From contig JAHEJM010000036.1 of NCBI GenBank assembly GCA_024638815.1, positions 1 to 35,577 on the forward strand: a stretch of DNA of 35,577 nucleotides, in the 5' to 3' direction. The notes beneath the pieces were generated by a model that was given only the letters and a program-made list of their open reading frames with translations, searched no databases and was not told the origin of the DNA. The position numbers and the translations under genes were made by a program. This DNA is from Acidimicrobiales bacterium. Lineage in GTDB: Bacteria > Actinomycetota > Acidimicrobiia > Acidimicrobiales > SZUA-35. Numbering within the stretch: the first letter of the stretch is position 1; every line of letters begins with the position of its first letter. Of this stretch, positions 15,895-25,211 are shown piece by piece.

Positions 15895-16143
15895 TCAGTC
15901 GGCCACCCAGACCGGACCCAGGCGGTGGACCAGGCTGTCGAACTCGGCCGTCAATTCCTGCCACAGTTCGGCCTCATCGGCCGATTGGAGCACGATGTCG
16001 TCGTCATCGACACCGAGTTCGACCGCCCGCTGCAGGGCGACGACCCGATGCGCCGGCACCGATCGGAAGGGGGGAACGGATGCAGTGGGCAGGCGACTCG
16101 ATGCCGTGACGGATCCAAGCGACGTGGTCGTTGCGGTGCTCAT
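15895..16143 (-). CDS. Small hypothetical protein (82 residues)
   Basis: I do not recognise this protein. It starts MSTATTTSLGS, has a Ser/Thr/Pro-rich first third, and ends in an acidic, probably helical part (VDDDDIVLQSADEAELWQELTAEFDSLVHRL). No membrane segment or cysteine is present. It lies between the helicase and fumarase genes on the same strand, 85 bp after the former, and is followed by a hairpin that could end its transcript. No clear Shine-Dalgarno precedes the ATG. The acidic helical tail is protein-like, but the call as a gene is moderate. Confidence 0.5.
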   Translation of the reverse strand: MSTATTTSLGSVTASSRLPTASVPPFRSVPAHRVVALQRAVELGVDDDDIVLQSADEAELWQELTAEFDSLVHRLGPVWVAD

Positions 16144-16228
16144 GGCATCACTATGACCGCGGGCTGTGACACTGGGGGTGCGGTCACCCTGGGTTTGACC
16201 GCGCCGTCCGGGCCGGTTCCGACTGCGC

Positions 16229-19200
16229 TCAGGCCACGATGCCCAGTATCTCGTCGCCGTAGGCTTCCAGTTTGACCGGGCCGATGCCGGGGACGGCGGC
16301 CAGATCGGCCAGGGTCGACGGAGCGTCGCGGGCGATGGTGTCCAGTGTGCGATTGTTCATGACAACGTAGGCCGGCACCGAATCGGCTTTGGCCCGCTCA
16401 CTTCGCCACCGGGTGAGGGCCTCTCGTCGCTCGGCCTCCTCGGCGCCGGCCGGTCCGATCCGTTCACCTGCGGCGGCGCTGGCCGCCCCGGACCGGGAGC
16501 CGGATCGAGGGCGCACGACCGGGGCGGCCGTCGTCGGCGATGGCCCTGCCGTCGGGCTCACGGATCGATCGTCAGCGGGCCAGGGGTGAGTGCGAGGTTG
16601 TGACAGTTCGGCTACGAACGGCGAGGGGGGACCGGCCACGGTGACGGCCACCGACTCGATCCCCCGGGTGATCGCCACATGGAAGATGCGTCGCTCCTCC
16701 TCGACGTCATCGGCCAGTCGGTGTGGGTAGAGACCGTCCCGACAGTCATGGACGACGACATGGGGCCACTCCAGACCCTTTGTGGTGTGGATCGTGGCCA
16801 AGGTGAGGGCGGGCGGGATCGAGGCGTCGCCGTCGGTGGTCAGGGTCGTATCGTCGGCGCCGAGCGAGCTCGAACGCGGCGCTGACACAAGGCCCTCTCG
16901 CAGCCATGGCTCGAATCGGCCGGGATCAGGTTCCAGGCGGGCGACCGCAACCAGGGCAGCCAGGTCGTCACTGTGAGTGGCTCGGCGGGCGGAGCGCTGG
17001 GATCCGTCGAGCTGACCGGCGGCGCCGAGCAGTCCGATCTTCTCGTAGACGTGGTTGAGAACCTGCTCGGTGGTGGCGCCATCGTCGACCAGGGTGCGCA
17101 GTGCGGTGATGTCGTCGGCCAGGCTTCGGACCGATTGGGAGTCCCGCTCGGTGTTGAGCCGCTGCGACAGCCGCTCCAGCTGGGCCACCGAGTCCTGCTC
17201 GCACACCCAATCGACGATACGAGGGTGAAGCGATCGGGGTGGCCGACGCAGCACCAGGCGGAGATCGCCGGGTTCGAATCCTCGGGCCGGACCGGTGGCC
17301 AGCCGGAGCCAGGCCAGGGTGGCAGACGCCCCCGACCGATCGAGCATGGTGTGATCCAGACCCGGCGGCCGGACGGTGGGGATCCCGACCGATTCCAGGA
17401 ACAGTGCCGCCGGGAGCAGGGCGGCATTGACCCGGGCCAGCACCGCAACCTCCGCCGGGGAGACCGTAGCGGTTGCGCCGCCACCGTCGGTGTCGTTGCC
17501 GTTGGCGCCGCTCGAGCGGCCACTGTTCGTGCCGCCGTCCTCGCCGGGGGCGACTAGTGATCGCACATGCCGGACCAGGTTGTCCTGGGCGTCGCCCTGG
17601 TGGTAGACGATGAGTCCGCTCGGACCGGATCGGGAGTTGTGGTCGTCGCCGGCCCGAGGGCCGGCGGTCACCGTCTTGGCCACCCGCACCCGGTTGTGGG
17701 ACAGCAGCGAACCGGCGGCCGTGACCACCGGTCGGGGACAGCGATAGTTGACCGTCAACGGGTGGTCGACGGAACCGGGGAAGTAGCGATCGAACTCCAC
17801 CAGCCATCGGGGCGAGGCACCGGAGTAGCCGTAGATGGTCTGGTCGTCGTCGCCGACACAGAACACCTCGGCCGCCGGACCCGTCACCAGCCGCACCAGC
17901 AGTAGATGGGCCGGCGTCAGGTCCTGGAACTCGTCGACCAGGAGAACCGGCGTCACACTTCGGGCCGCGGCCCGGGTGTCGGGTTCGGTGGCCAGCCGTT
18001 CCACGGCCTGAACCACCTGCTCATCGAAGTCGACGACATTGCGACGCCGGAGTTCCCGGCGGTACTGGTCGAGGATCTCAGGGAACCCGTCGACATCACC
18101 CCCGTAGGCGTCGGCCACCTCGTCGGGATCCCGCAACCCCAGACGACACGCCGACAGGGCGTCGATCCATGGTTCCAGAGGGTCGGTGAGCTGCCGGCGT
18201 CGGCGGCCGGGGATGAGTCGGGACAGGATCCTCCTGACCTCGGGCTCGGTGATGGTGGTCGGAGCCGCTCCACCCCGAGGCGGGGCGAAACCACCCCGGC
18301 CGGCGGTGATGGCCAGAGCCAGGCTGTTCAGGGTTCGAATGGTGACCGGACCAACATCTCGGCCCGAGCCCGGCCCCAGGCGATCCACCATTTCCTGGCG
18401 GGCCCGTCGGTTGAACGCCACCAGGGTGGCGGCCCGGGGCACCACCCCGGCGGTCTCCACCAGGTATCGGGTTCGCTCGGTCAGAACCCGGGTCTTGCCC
18501 GACCCGGCCGGGGCCAGGATGCGGGCCGGGCCGCTTCGGTGGGTCACGGCCGCCAGCTGATCGGGGGCCAATTCCATTGCCGATCGGGGAGTGGCCGACG
18601 CGGCCACCTCCCCGGACCGGAGGGGCCGTAGCACTCCGGCGGTCAGGTGAACCAGGGGGATGACGGCGTGATCAAGTGCAAGATCGAGCGGACCGCCGTC
18701 GACGTGGGCCCGACCGCCGTCGGACGTCACCACCCGACCTTCCCCATCGAATTCCGGCGTGCGGCCCGCGCCGCGGGAGATGGCGGCCGCCCGGTCAAGG
18801 GATGGGAACGAGATCTCCCCGTTGACGGCCCAGACCGCATTGGCGGTCACGGAGAACCACAGCCGTTCCCCCGGTGGTTCGTCGTCGGGCTGCAGCCGGT
18901 GGAACGGGCCGGCCAGCACGCCGGATCCAGCGGGGTTGAGCGGCGACCGTTCCGGGCCGCCCCAGCGGATGACCAGCCGCTCCCGGTCCCGCCACGCCCG
19001 GTGGAGGTGGTCGGCCAGCTCCCGATTGGCTTCCGGACCGGCGGCGATGACAGGACACCCGGCCCAGGGGGCGGGTACGGAATCGCCGGAGCCGATGACA
19101 ACGCTGCGAGCCAGCTCAACCGGCCCGGCCAGTGCGTGTAGCGGGATGGTGGACGATGGTCCGGGAACCGGCGATGACGGCCCGATTCCGGGTGGGGACG

Positions 19201-19315
19201 CCGGCGCCGCCGGTTTCGGTGTCGGGGGCGGGGCATTCCCGGTGGAACAGGCCCGGACCTCGGCCACCGAGCCATGGCTTCGACCACAATGGCCGCAGGC
19301 GATGGAGCGACTCAT
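16229..19315 (-). CDS. UvrD/PcrA-type superfamily 1 helicase with HRDC-like C-terminus and a novel N-terminal extension
   Basis: This is an ATP-driven DNA helicase of the actinobacterial UvrD2 type, 1028 residues, much longer than the usual 660-720. The motor begins near residue 255: QLAAVTHRSGPARILAPAGSGKTRVL (motif I, near 266), LLVDEFQDL (II, near 455), GDDDQTIYGYSGA (III), VNYRCPRPVV (IV), TIHTTKGLEWPHVVVHD (V) and EERRIFHVAITRG (VI). The last 75 or so residues resemble an HRDC domain (AYVVMNNRTLDTIA, then DLAAVPGIGPVKLEAYG). Before the motor lie about 250 residues: a CxxC pair with a third Cys (C7, C10, C23; possible zinc site), a Pro-rich linker, and a region with IRWGGPERSPLNPAGSG that I do not recognise. 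Its likely role is DNA repair or recombination. It overlaps the thioesterase stop by four bases. Confidence 0.93.
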   Translation of the reverse strand: MSRSIACGHCGRSHGSVAEVRACSTGNAPPPTPKPAAPASPPGIGPSSPVPGPSSTIPLHALAGPVELARSVVIGSGDSVPAPWAGCPVIAAGPEANRELADHLHRAWRDRERLVIRWGGPERSPLNPAGSGVLAGPFHRLQPDDEPPGERLWFSVTANAVWAVNGEISFPSLDRAAAISRGAGRTPEFDGEGRVVTSDGGRAHVDGGPLDLALDHAVIPLVHLTAGVLRPLRSGEVAASATPRSAMELAPDQLAAVTHRSGPARILAPAGSGKTRVLTERTRYLVETAGVVPRAATLVAFNRRARQEMVDRLGPGSGRDVGPVTIRTLNSLALAITAGRGGFAPPRGGAAPTTITEPEVRRILSRLIPGRRRRQLTDPLEPWIDALSACRLGLRDPDEVADAYGGDVDGFPEILDQYRRELRRRNVVDFDEQVVQAVERLATEPDTRAAARSVTPVLLVDEFQDLTPAHLLLVRLVTGPAAEVFCVGDDDQTIYGYSGASPRWLVEFDRYFPGSVDHPLTVNYRCPRPVVTAAGSLLSHNRVRVAKTVTAGPRAGDDHNSRSGPSGLIVYHQGDAQDNLVRHVRSLVAPGEDGGTNSGRSSGANGNDTDGGGATATVSPAEVAVLARVNAALLPAALFLESVGIPTVRPPGLDHTMLDRSGASATLAWLRLATGPARGFEPGDLRLVLRRPPRSLHPRIVDWVCEQDSVAQLERLSQRLNTERDSQSVRSLADDITALRTLVDDGATTEQVLNHVYEKIGLLGAAGQLDGSQRSARRATHSDDLAALVAVARLEPDPGRFEPWLREGLVSAPRSSSLGADDTTLTTDGDASIPPALTLATIHTTKGLEWPHVVVHDCRDGLYPHRLADDVEEERRIFHVAITRGIESVAVTVAGPPSPFVAELSQPRTHPWPADDRSVSPTAGPSPTTAAPVVRPRSGSRSGAASAAAGERIGPAGAEEAERREALTRWRSERAKADSVPAYVVMNNRTLDTIARDAPSTLADLAAVPGIGPVKLEAYGDEILGIVA

Positions 19316-20133
19316 GACTTCATGGGTCGCAACAGCAGGGTCTGCAGGGCCCGCCCGACGGTGCCTCGGTGATCGAACAACAGGGCATCGGCCAGCCCGA
19401 TTCCGGTTGGCTGCCAGAAGGACACCGCCTCGCTTCCCAGCCAGAGCCCTTCGGGAGGGCGGTGGAGCACAACGGTCAGGTCGGGATTGACGAATCCGAC
19501 CTCGTCCGGTTCGGCATTGCGACCGATGGCGTTACCCGAGTCGGCCAGAGGACAGATGCGTTGGAACGGCGACGGCTCCTCGCCGGCCAGCAGCGGTATG
19601 GTCCGCATCCAGGCAGTGGTTGGTCCCGGTCTGCGGTCCTGGCCCGGGGGATAGCGCATCGACACCCCGGAGCGGAAGCCGGTCAGGCCGTGCAGGGTGG
19701 TCGCGATGGGGAAGCCGCCGGGCCGGGAGTGGGCGAGCGGTGGGGTGTCGATCGAGACGGTGGGGAACTCGTGCTCGTCGGCGGTCGGAGCCAGATGCAG
19801 TCCCTTGGCCCGAACCCGGACCTGACCGTCCTCATCCTCCAGATGGGTGGCCGTGGTGACCACCTGCCGTCCATCGTGCTCGATGGCAGCTCGGATCCGG
19901 AAGCCGGCCATGGGCACAGGCCTGATCAACTCGACGGTGATTCGAACCAGCTGCTTGTCCGGTACCAGCTGCTCGGCCGCCCGGGCCAGCAGGCCGGTGG
20001 GAGGGCCGGCATGACAGGCCTCGGGATTCCACGGGCCTCGGGCATAGTCGCTGGCCACGAAGCGTTCACCGTCGGTGACGAAGAAGGAGGCGTCGGGAAG
20101 CTCTCCGGCATCAAGCTGGTCGTCGGACGTCAT
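19312..20133 (-). CDS. Acyl-CoA thioesterase-like protein (double hot-dog fold)
   Basis: This looks like a member of the TesB-like / acyl-CoA thioesterase family, in which two hot-dog halves form one chain; 273 residues is the usual length. The N-terminal half includes GPWNPEACHAGPPTGLLARAAEQL (the HxGPPxGLLAR element on the long helix), VRITVELIRPVPM and a strand with ATHLEDEDGQV. The C-terminal half has AWMRTIPLLAGEEPSPFQRICPLADSGNAIG and ends with a strand pair around LTVVLHRPPEGLWLG. It would hydrolyse an acyl-CoA in the cytoplasm; the chain length and physiological substrate are unknown. Its stop overlaps the helicase start (ATGA), so they share a transcript, although no functional link is obvious. 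Confidence 0.85.
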   Translation of the reverse strand: MTSDDQLDAGELPDASFFVTDGERFVASDYARGPWNPEACHAGPPTGLLARAAEQLVPDKQLVRITVELIRPVPMAGFRIRAAIEHDGRQVVTTATHLEDEDGQVRVRAKGLHLAPTADEHEFPTVSIDTPPLAHSRPGGFPIATTLHGLTGFRSGVSMRYPPGQDRRPGPTTAWMRTIPLLAGEEPSPFQRICPLADSGNAIGRNAEPDEVGFVNPDLTVVLHRPPEGLWLGSEAVSFWQPTGIGLADALLFDHRGTVGRALQTLLLRPMKS

Positions 20134-20190
20134 CTGCCGCCATGGTAACCCGTGCGACCTCCATGTCGGGCGGACATCTGTTCGAACCGG

Positions 20191-21230
20191 TCAGCGACCG
20201 GGCCGGACCTCGTAGTAGAGGTTGGAGGGATCGTCGACATCGTGGACGGTGACGGCGGCGAATCCGTTGTCCTTCACCAGTTCACGGAGGCGATCGGGGT
20301 GTCGTAGGCCCAGGGTTGCCCGGGGCCATTCCGCCCGGTTCGGACATGGCCGACTGCAGGCACGATGTCAGCGAGTAGCCGTAGAACAGGGCCAGGAGTG
20401 GATGACGGTTGTCGGTCTCGAACCGGCCCGTGCAGCGGATGTCCTTGATCAGGAACACCCCGTCGTGGGCGATGACCGATCGCACCGCCCGAGCTGCGGC
20501 GTCGGGATGGGGCATGTCGCGAAGACGGCCGAAGGCCAGAATCAGGTCGAATCGGTCCCGGTTGTGTGGGTCGGCGCCGTCGTCGGCGGCTCGTCGCCGG
20601 GCCAGGGCGACGGCATGGAAGGTGAGACCGACGCCGGGTCCGGAACGACTCGACGACGGCATCGATGATCGAGCGTTCGAGTCCTCCCTGGAACGGGCCG
20701 GCCGAGAAGTCGACCGAGCCGTCCTCGTCGGCCGGCACGGTGGCCTGGACCGGCGACAGCCAGAACCGTTCGTCCTCGGTCGCCGCTTCGCCCTTCCCCC
20801 CGTCATGTGACGAGTCCGGTGAGCCATGAGTGCCGGGTGTCTCGCCCAGCCGATGGATCAACCCGGCGGCGGCCTGCCCACGCAGCCATTCGGTGACCAG
20901 CCGCTGGTTCAGCCCGATCCGCCCGGCCAGCTCGTCGGCCCGGACCGCCTGCTCCGACGGGTCGTGTCGGGCCAGTTCGCGATAGAGGCCGAGGCGATCA
21001 CCGATGTGGATGGCCAGGGACACCATCTCGCCCATCTTGTAGCTCCACACGGTGAAGGCAAAGGTGTTGACGGCGTCGGTGTCGAGTCCACTCCGGTGCT
21101 CGGCTCGGGAATCGGGCGGTATGGGCGACGTTACGGCCGCGACTGTGGTGGAGCCGTTCGGTCCGGCGGCAACCGTCCGCCGGTGCCGAGTCCAAGACGG
21201 AATCGGCCCGCTTTCCTCACGGCGTGACAA
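20191..21230 (-). pseudogene. SAM-dependent methyltransferase (winged-helix plus class I fold), multiply broken
   Basis: Three frames on the minus strand together spell a methyltransferase like the Rv2258c group. Frame 1 holds the N-terminal winged-helix part (FTVWSYKMGEMVSLAIHIGD, then DELAGRIGLNQRLVTEWLRGQAAAGLI) and the segment up to IIDAVVESF. Frame 2 continues with RFDLILAFGRLRDMPHP and GVFLIKDIRCTGRFETDNRHPLLALFYGYSL. Frame 3 ends with TLGLRHPDRLRELVKDNGFAAV and NLYYEVRPGR to a stop at 20191. Between frames 1 and 2 the glycine-rich SAM-binding motif (usually DxGCGxG) and following strands, perhaps 40 residues, are absent. Two frame changes plus an internal deletion make a functional protein impossible. 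The start is unsure; TTG 21230 is the furthest candidate. Confidence 0.82.
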
Positions 21231-21256
21231 CGTAACTACAGTAAAAGGGTGACAAC
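21224..21256. promoter_or_regulatory. Direct repeat GTGACAAC at the divergent promoter
   Basis: GTGACAAC occurs at 21224-21231 and again at 21249-21256, 25 bases apart, in the narrow AT-richer gap between the broken methyltransferase and the oxidoreductase gene. The second copy includes the oxidoreductase GTG start. A stretch with AACTACAGTAAAAGG lies between. It may be a regulator site, but eight bases twice is weak evidence. Confidence 0.3.
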
Positions 21257-24200
21257 TCTTGACGACTACACCCTGTCCGACCGGTACACCAACGACGACG
21301 GCACGGTGTTCCTGTCCGGTGTGCAGGCCTTGGTCCGACTTCCCATCGAACAGCTCCGTTTGGACAGGGCCAACGGTGTCCGCACCGCCGCGTTCGTGTC
21401 CGGTTACCAAGGGTCACCGCTCGGTGGTTTCGACATGGAGATGGCGAGGGCGGTCGGCCAGGTCGCCGATCTCCCCATCGTCTGCCGGCCGGCGGTGAAC
21501 GAGGAGTTGGCGGCCACCGCGGTCATGGGGTCCCAGCTGGCCAACAACCTGGGAACCGGCCGCTATGACGGTGTGGTCGGTGTCTGGTACGGCAAGGCCC
21601 CGGGCCTGGATCGGGCCGGGGATGCCATTCGTCATGGCGTCTACGCCGGCGCCGGGGCTCTCGGTGGCGCCGTGGCCCTTGTCGGCGACGATCCGGCGTG
21701 CAAGAGCTCGACCCTGCCGTCGTCGTCGGACATGGGCATCATCAATCTCCGCATGCCGATGCTGTATCCCGGTGATGTCCAGGAAGTGCTGGAGCTGTCG
21801 CGCCATGCCGTGGCCCTTTCCCGGTTCTGCGGGCAGTGGACCGCCATCAAGGTCACCACTGCGGTGGCCGATGGAACCGGCACGGTGAGCCTCGACTCCG
21901 GCCGCTCCGACCTGGTCGTGCCCGACTCCCGTATCGACGGTGTCGAGTATCGGCCCCATCCCAACGGCAATCTCATTGCCCCCTTCACCAACGAAATGGA
22001 ACGAGAGATCATCGAGGTCCGGCTGCCGCTGGCCCGCCGCTACAGCGAAGCCAACGGCCTCAACACCGTCACGGCCGGGGCCGGCGAGGCCTGGATCGGG
22101 ATTGTGGCCGCCGGCTACACCTACCGGGAGACGGTCAAGGCTCTTGGTCGGCTCGGTTTCGCCACCGCTGATGAGCTGTCGGCCGCCGGCATCCGACTGA
22201 TGCATCTCAAGATGCCGTTCCCGCTTGCCGCCCAGCCGGTTCTCGACTTCGCCCGAGGACTGGAGAAGGTCATGGTGGTGGAGGAGAAGGGCCCGGCGTT
22301 GGAGTGGCTGATCAAGGACCTGCTCTTCAATCAGGTTTCCCGGCCCCGATTGGTGGGGGCCGGGGACGAGGCCGGTGGGAGCCTCATCCCCCAGCACGGG
22401 TTCCTCACCGCCGAGCAGATCGAGCCCGCTCTTCGACGACAACTCGAAGGACGGTTGGGTGATCGGTTGAAGCCGGATCCGGGGCCGGAGCGGGAGAGGG
22501 TGCTGATTCCGCTGTCCACCCAGCGTTCGCCCTACTTCTGCTCCGGGTGTCCCCACAACTGGGGAACCAAGGTTCCCGAGGGTTCCACCGTGGGGGCCGG
22601 CATCGGATGCAGCGGCATGGCCCTGCTCATGGAGTCCGACAAGGTCGGCGATATCACCGGCATCACCTGCATGGGTGGGGAAGGTGTCCAGTGGGTTGGA
22701 ATGGAGCCCTTCGTCGACACCGAGCACTTCATTCAAAACCTGGGCGACGGCACGTTCTTCCACTCAGGTCAGCTTGCCCTCCAGGCCGCCGTGGCGGCCG
22801 GGGTCCACATGACCTACAAACTGTTGTACAACGGCACGGTGGCCATGACCGGCGGACAGGACCCCGAAGGCCATGTCGGCGTACCCGAGATCGCAGCCAT
22901 GGCCCTGGCCCACGGCGTGACCGAGGTTGTCATCACCACCGACGATCCCGATCGATACCGTCACGTCGAGCTGCCCACCGGGTCCGACGGTGCGAAGATC
23001 AAGGTGTGGGACCGGACCCGGATCGTCGAGGCCCAGGAGCACCTAGCGGCCAAGCCCGGGGTGACCGTGCTCATCCATGATCAGGCCTGTGCCGCCCAGA
23101 CCCGTCGCCTACGCAAGCGCGGCCTCGTGGCCACACCGGGGTTCCGGGTTGCCATCAACCAGCGGTTGTGCGAGGCCTGTGGCCACTGCGGCGAAGTCAG
23201 CAACTGCCTGTCGGTCCACACCATGGACACCGATCTCGGTCCCAAGACCGTCATTGACCAGACCTCGTGCAACCTCGACTTCTCGTGCCTCAACGGTGAC
23301 TGTCCGAGTTTCATGACGGTTGAGATCGACGACGACCGCGAGCGGGGCCGTCTCGGATCGGCGGTATCCAAGCTGCGAAGCCGGCTGTCGTCGGCGGATG
23401 AGGGCGATCCCCTTCCCGATCCGCCGAAACCGGGAACCGACGCCGTCAACATCCGCTTCGCCGGCATCGGCGGGACCGGAGTGGTGACCGTGGCCCAGAT
23501 CCTGGGAACGGCGGCCATGCTCGACGGGTGGAGTGTTCGGGGCCTTGACCAGACCGGCCTGTCCCAGAAGGCGGGTCCTGTCATCTCCGATCTACGGCTG
23601 TCGCGGGCCGAGGCGCCCCAGTCCAATCTGATCGGCGACGGCGAGGCCGATGTCATCCTCGGCTTCGACCTGCTGGTGGCGGTTTCGGATCGCGCCCTGG
23701 CCGCTGCGTCCCAGGATCGAACGGTCATGATCGCCTCGGCCGCCCAAACGCCGACCGGTCAGATGATCGGTCGCCCCGAGGTCGAGTACCCCAGCATGGA
23801 ATCGATGACCGATCGGGCGTCGGGTAGCACTCGGAGCAACGACAATCGGTTCGTCGATGCCGCCGCTCTGACCCGATCGCTGCTGGGTGATGCCGCCACC
23901 GCCAACGTGTTCCTTCTCGGGGCGGCGGCACAAGCCGGTGCCCTGCCGGTGTCGCCCGATGCCCTGGAGCGGGCCATCGAACTCAACGGGGTGGCGGTCG
24001 ATGCCAACCGCCGATCCTTCCAATGGGGTCGGCGCTGGGTCGTGGACCCCACCGGTGTGGAGCAGGCCCGACGGTCGGTGGCCAATGGTGCGGTGACGGG
24101 TCCTTCCGTCGACGATGTGATCGTCAAGCCGCCGCCGGTGTCGATTGTGGCCGCCATCGAGCAGCTCGGGCTCAGCCCCGAGCTGCACGAGCGGGTCAGC

Positions 24201-24788
24201 TTCCTGGCCGCCGATCTTGTCGAGTATCAGGACGAGCCCTATGCCCGGCGGTTCGTCGACTTCATCGGGGAGATGGCAGCGGCCGAGCACGCCGTATCCG
24301 GCGACGATCGGGTGTTCGCCCTGGCCGTGGCCGATGGTCTGCACAAGCTGATGGCCTACAAGGACGAATACGAGGTGGCCCGTCTTCTGCTGGCACCGGA
24401 AGCCGACGCCATGGCCCGGTCAATCGGCGGCGAGAGGGCCAAGGTGAGCTGGCGGCTCCATCCACCCATGCTCCGGGCGCTGGGCATGACATCAAAGCTG
24501 GCCATCGACACTCGGGTCGGCAAACCCATGATGAGGGCGCTGGCCGAAGGCAAACGGCTGAGAGGAACCAGGCTGGATCCGTTCGGCTATGCCCATGTCC
24601 GCCGAGTCGAGCGACAGATCATCGACGACTACCGGAGGGTCATGACCGCCCAGGCGGAGCGATTAACGGTCGAGCGATTGTCGGCGGCCGCCGATCTGGC
24701 CCGATCGGCCATGGACGTGCGGGGATACGAGGACATCAAGCTGAAGCGGGTCGAGAAGTTTCGAGCCCGACTCGACGCAGCCGAGTGA
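21249..24788 (+). CDS. Indolepyruvate:ferredoxin oxidoreductase family protein, fused single chain
   Basis: This is a large thiamine-diphosphate enzyme, 1179 residues, that decarboxylates 2-oxo acids (classically aryl pyruvates from aromatic amino acids) to acyl-CoA and passes electrons to ferredoxin or a similar carrier. The N-terminal part is the pyrimidine-binding domain (ALVRLPIEQLRLDR, FVSGYQGSPLGGFD). The middle is the TPP-binding part (YFCSGCPHNWGTK, GAGIGCSGMALLM, GDGTFFHSG). A Cys-rich segment (CEACGHCGEVSNC, then CNLDFSCLNGDC, near 640-690) should carry an iron-sulfur cluster. The gamma-like domain begins VNIRFAGIGGTGVVTVAQILG, with LDQTGLSQKAGPV. A helical C-terminal part follows. 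All four blocks are present in one uninterrupted frame. The start is GTG 21249. Confidence 0.94.
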   Translation: MTTLDDYTLSDRYTNDDGTVFLSGVQALVRLPIEQLRLDRANGVRTAAFVSGYQGSPLGGFDMEMARAVGQVADLPIVCRPAVNEELAATAVMGSQLANNLGTGRYDGVVGVWYGKAPGLDRAGDAIRHGVYAGAGALGGAVALVGDDPACKSSTLPSSSDMGIINLRMPMLYPGDVQEVLELSRHAVALSRFCGQWTAIKVTTAVADGTGTVSLDSGRSDLVVPDSRIDGVEYRPHPNGNLIAPFTNEMEREIIEVRLPLARRYSEANGLNTVTAGAGEAWIGIVAAGYTYRETVKALGRLGFATADELSAAGIRLMHLKMPFPLAAQPVLDFARGLEKVMVVEEKGPALEWLIKDLLFNQVSRPRLVGAGDEAGGSLIPQHGFLTAEQIEPALRRQLEGRLGDRLKPDPGPERERVLIPLSTQRSPYFCSGCPHNWGTKVPEGSTVGAGIGCSGMALLMESDKVGDITGITCMGGEGVQWVGMEPFVDTEHFIQNLGDGTFFHSGQLALQAAVAAGVHMTYKLLYNGTVAMTGGQDPEGHVGVPEIAAMALAHGVTEVVITTDDPDRYRHVELPTGSDGAKIKVWDRTRIVEAQEHLAAKPGVTVLIHDQACAAQTRRLRKRGLVATPGFRVAINQRLCEACGHCGEVSNCLSVHTMDTDLGPKTVIDQTSCNLDFSCLNGDCPSFMTVEIDDDRERGRLGSAVSKLRSRLSSADEGDPLPDPPKPGTDAVNIRFAGIGGTGVVTVAQILGTAAMLDGWSVRGLDQTGLSQKAGPVISDLRLSRAEAPQSNLIGDGEADVILGFDLLVAVSDRALAAASQDRTVMIASAAQTPTGQMIGRPEVEYPSMESMTDRASGSTRSNDNRFVDAAALTRSLLGDAATANVFLLGAAAQAGALPVSPDALERAIELNGVAVDANRRSFQWGRRWVVDPTGVEQARRSVANGAVTGPSVDDVIVKPPPVSIVAAIEQLGLSPELHERVSFLAADLVEYQDEPYARRFVDFIGEMAAAEHAVSGDDRVFALAVADGLHKLMAYKDEYEVARLLLAPEADAMARSIGGERAKVSWRLHPPMLRALGMTSKLAIDTRVGKPMMRALAEGKRLRGTRLDPFGYAHVRRVERQIIDDYRRVMTAQAERLTVERLSAAADLARSAMDVRGYEDIKLKRVEKFRARLDAAE

Positions 24789-24860
24789 GGGTGGTGAGGA
24801 TCCGAGGATTCGTGCCCACCAACGCGATGGCGACCGATCCCCGTCGAGTTTGCTACCCGT

Positions 24861-24897
24861 GGGGCGTGGCCGTGCCGCCGCGCATCGGCCACGCCCC
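24861..24897. terminator. Strong hairpin between converging genes
   Basis: GGGGCGTGGCCG (24861-24872) pairs perfectly over 12 bases with CGGCCACGCCCC (24886-24897) across a 13-base loop. It lies 73 bp after the oxidoreductase stop, between that gene and the converging pseudokinase gene. No T-run follows, but the stem is very stable. Confidence 0.65.
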
Positions 24898-25211
24898 GAT
24901 CTTGGGTCTCACAACCGGTATCGTCTCGATACATCGGTGAGACACCCGTTGATCAGCCCACGCTGTTCAACTGAGCGCCTGATTCCGCCATCTTGTCCGC
25001 CGGTATTCGTGTCCAAGGATACAGCGGCATCGACGTGATCGGAGTTTCCATCGGTCGTTCTTCAACCGTCGTTTAGGATTCGATGCCGGGCCGTACACCT
25101 ATCTTGCGGCGACGGTCCCGGTGCCGAAGCTGTCACCGACGCTCGGGGCCGGCCGAGGTGCTGACCACTGGGCCGACTGTCGGTTTCGACAACCGCGTGT
25201 CACCGGGGCTC
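24898..25211. other. Convergent intergenic stretch without a recognisable gene
   Basis: I see no gene here. Its composition is less GC-rich than the flanking genes near 24940-25080. Open frames that cross it lack ribosome sites and any family resemblance. It separates the oxidoreductase hairpin from the end of the pseudokinase gene. Confidence 0.45.

Noticed and set aside
14603-16156. A 517-residue plus-strand open frame across the fumarase and small-protein genes
   Set aside because: Its product is low in recognisable structure and mirrors the fumarase codons on the other strand; the fumarase assignment is certain.
21414-22763. A 449-residue minus-strand open frame inside the oxidoreductase gene
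   Set aside because: It is antisense to a conserved TPP-enzyme domain and shows no protein family features.
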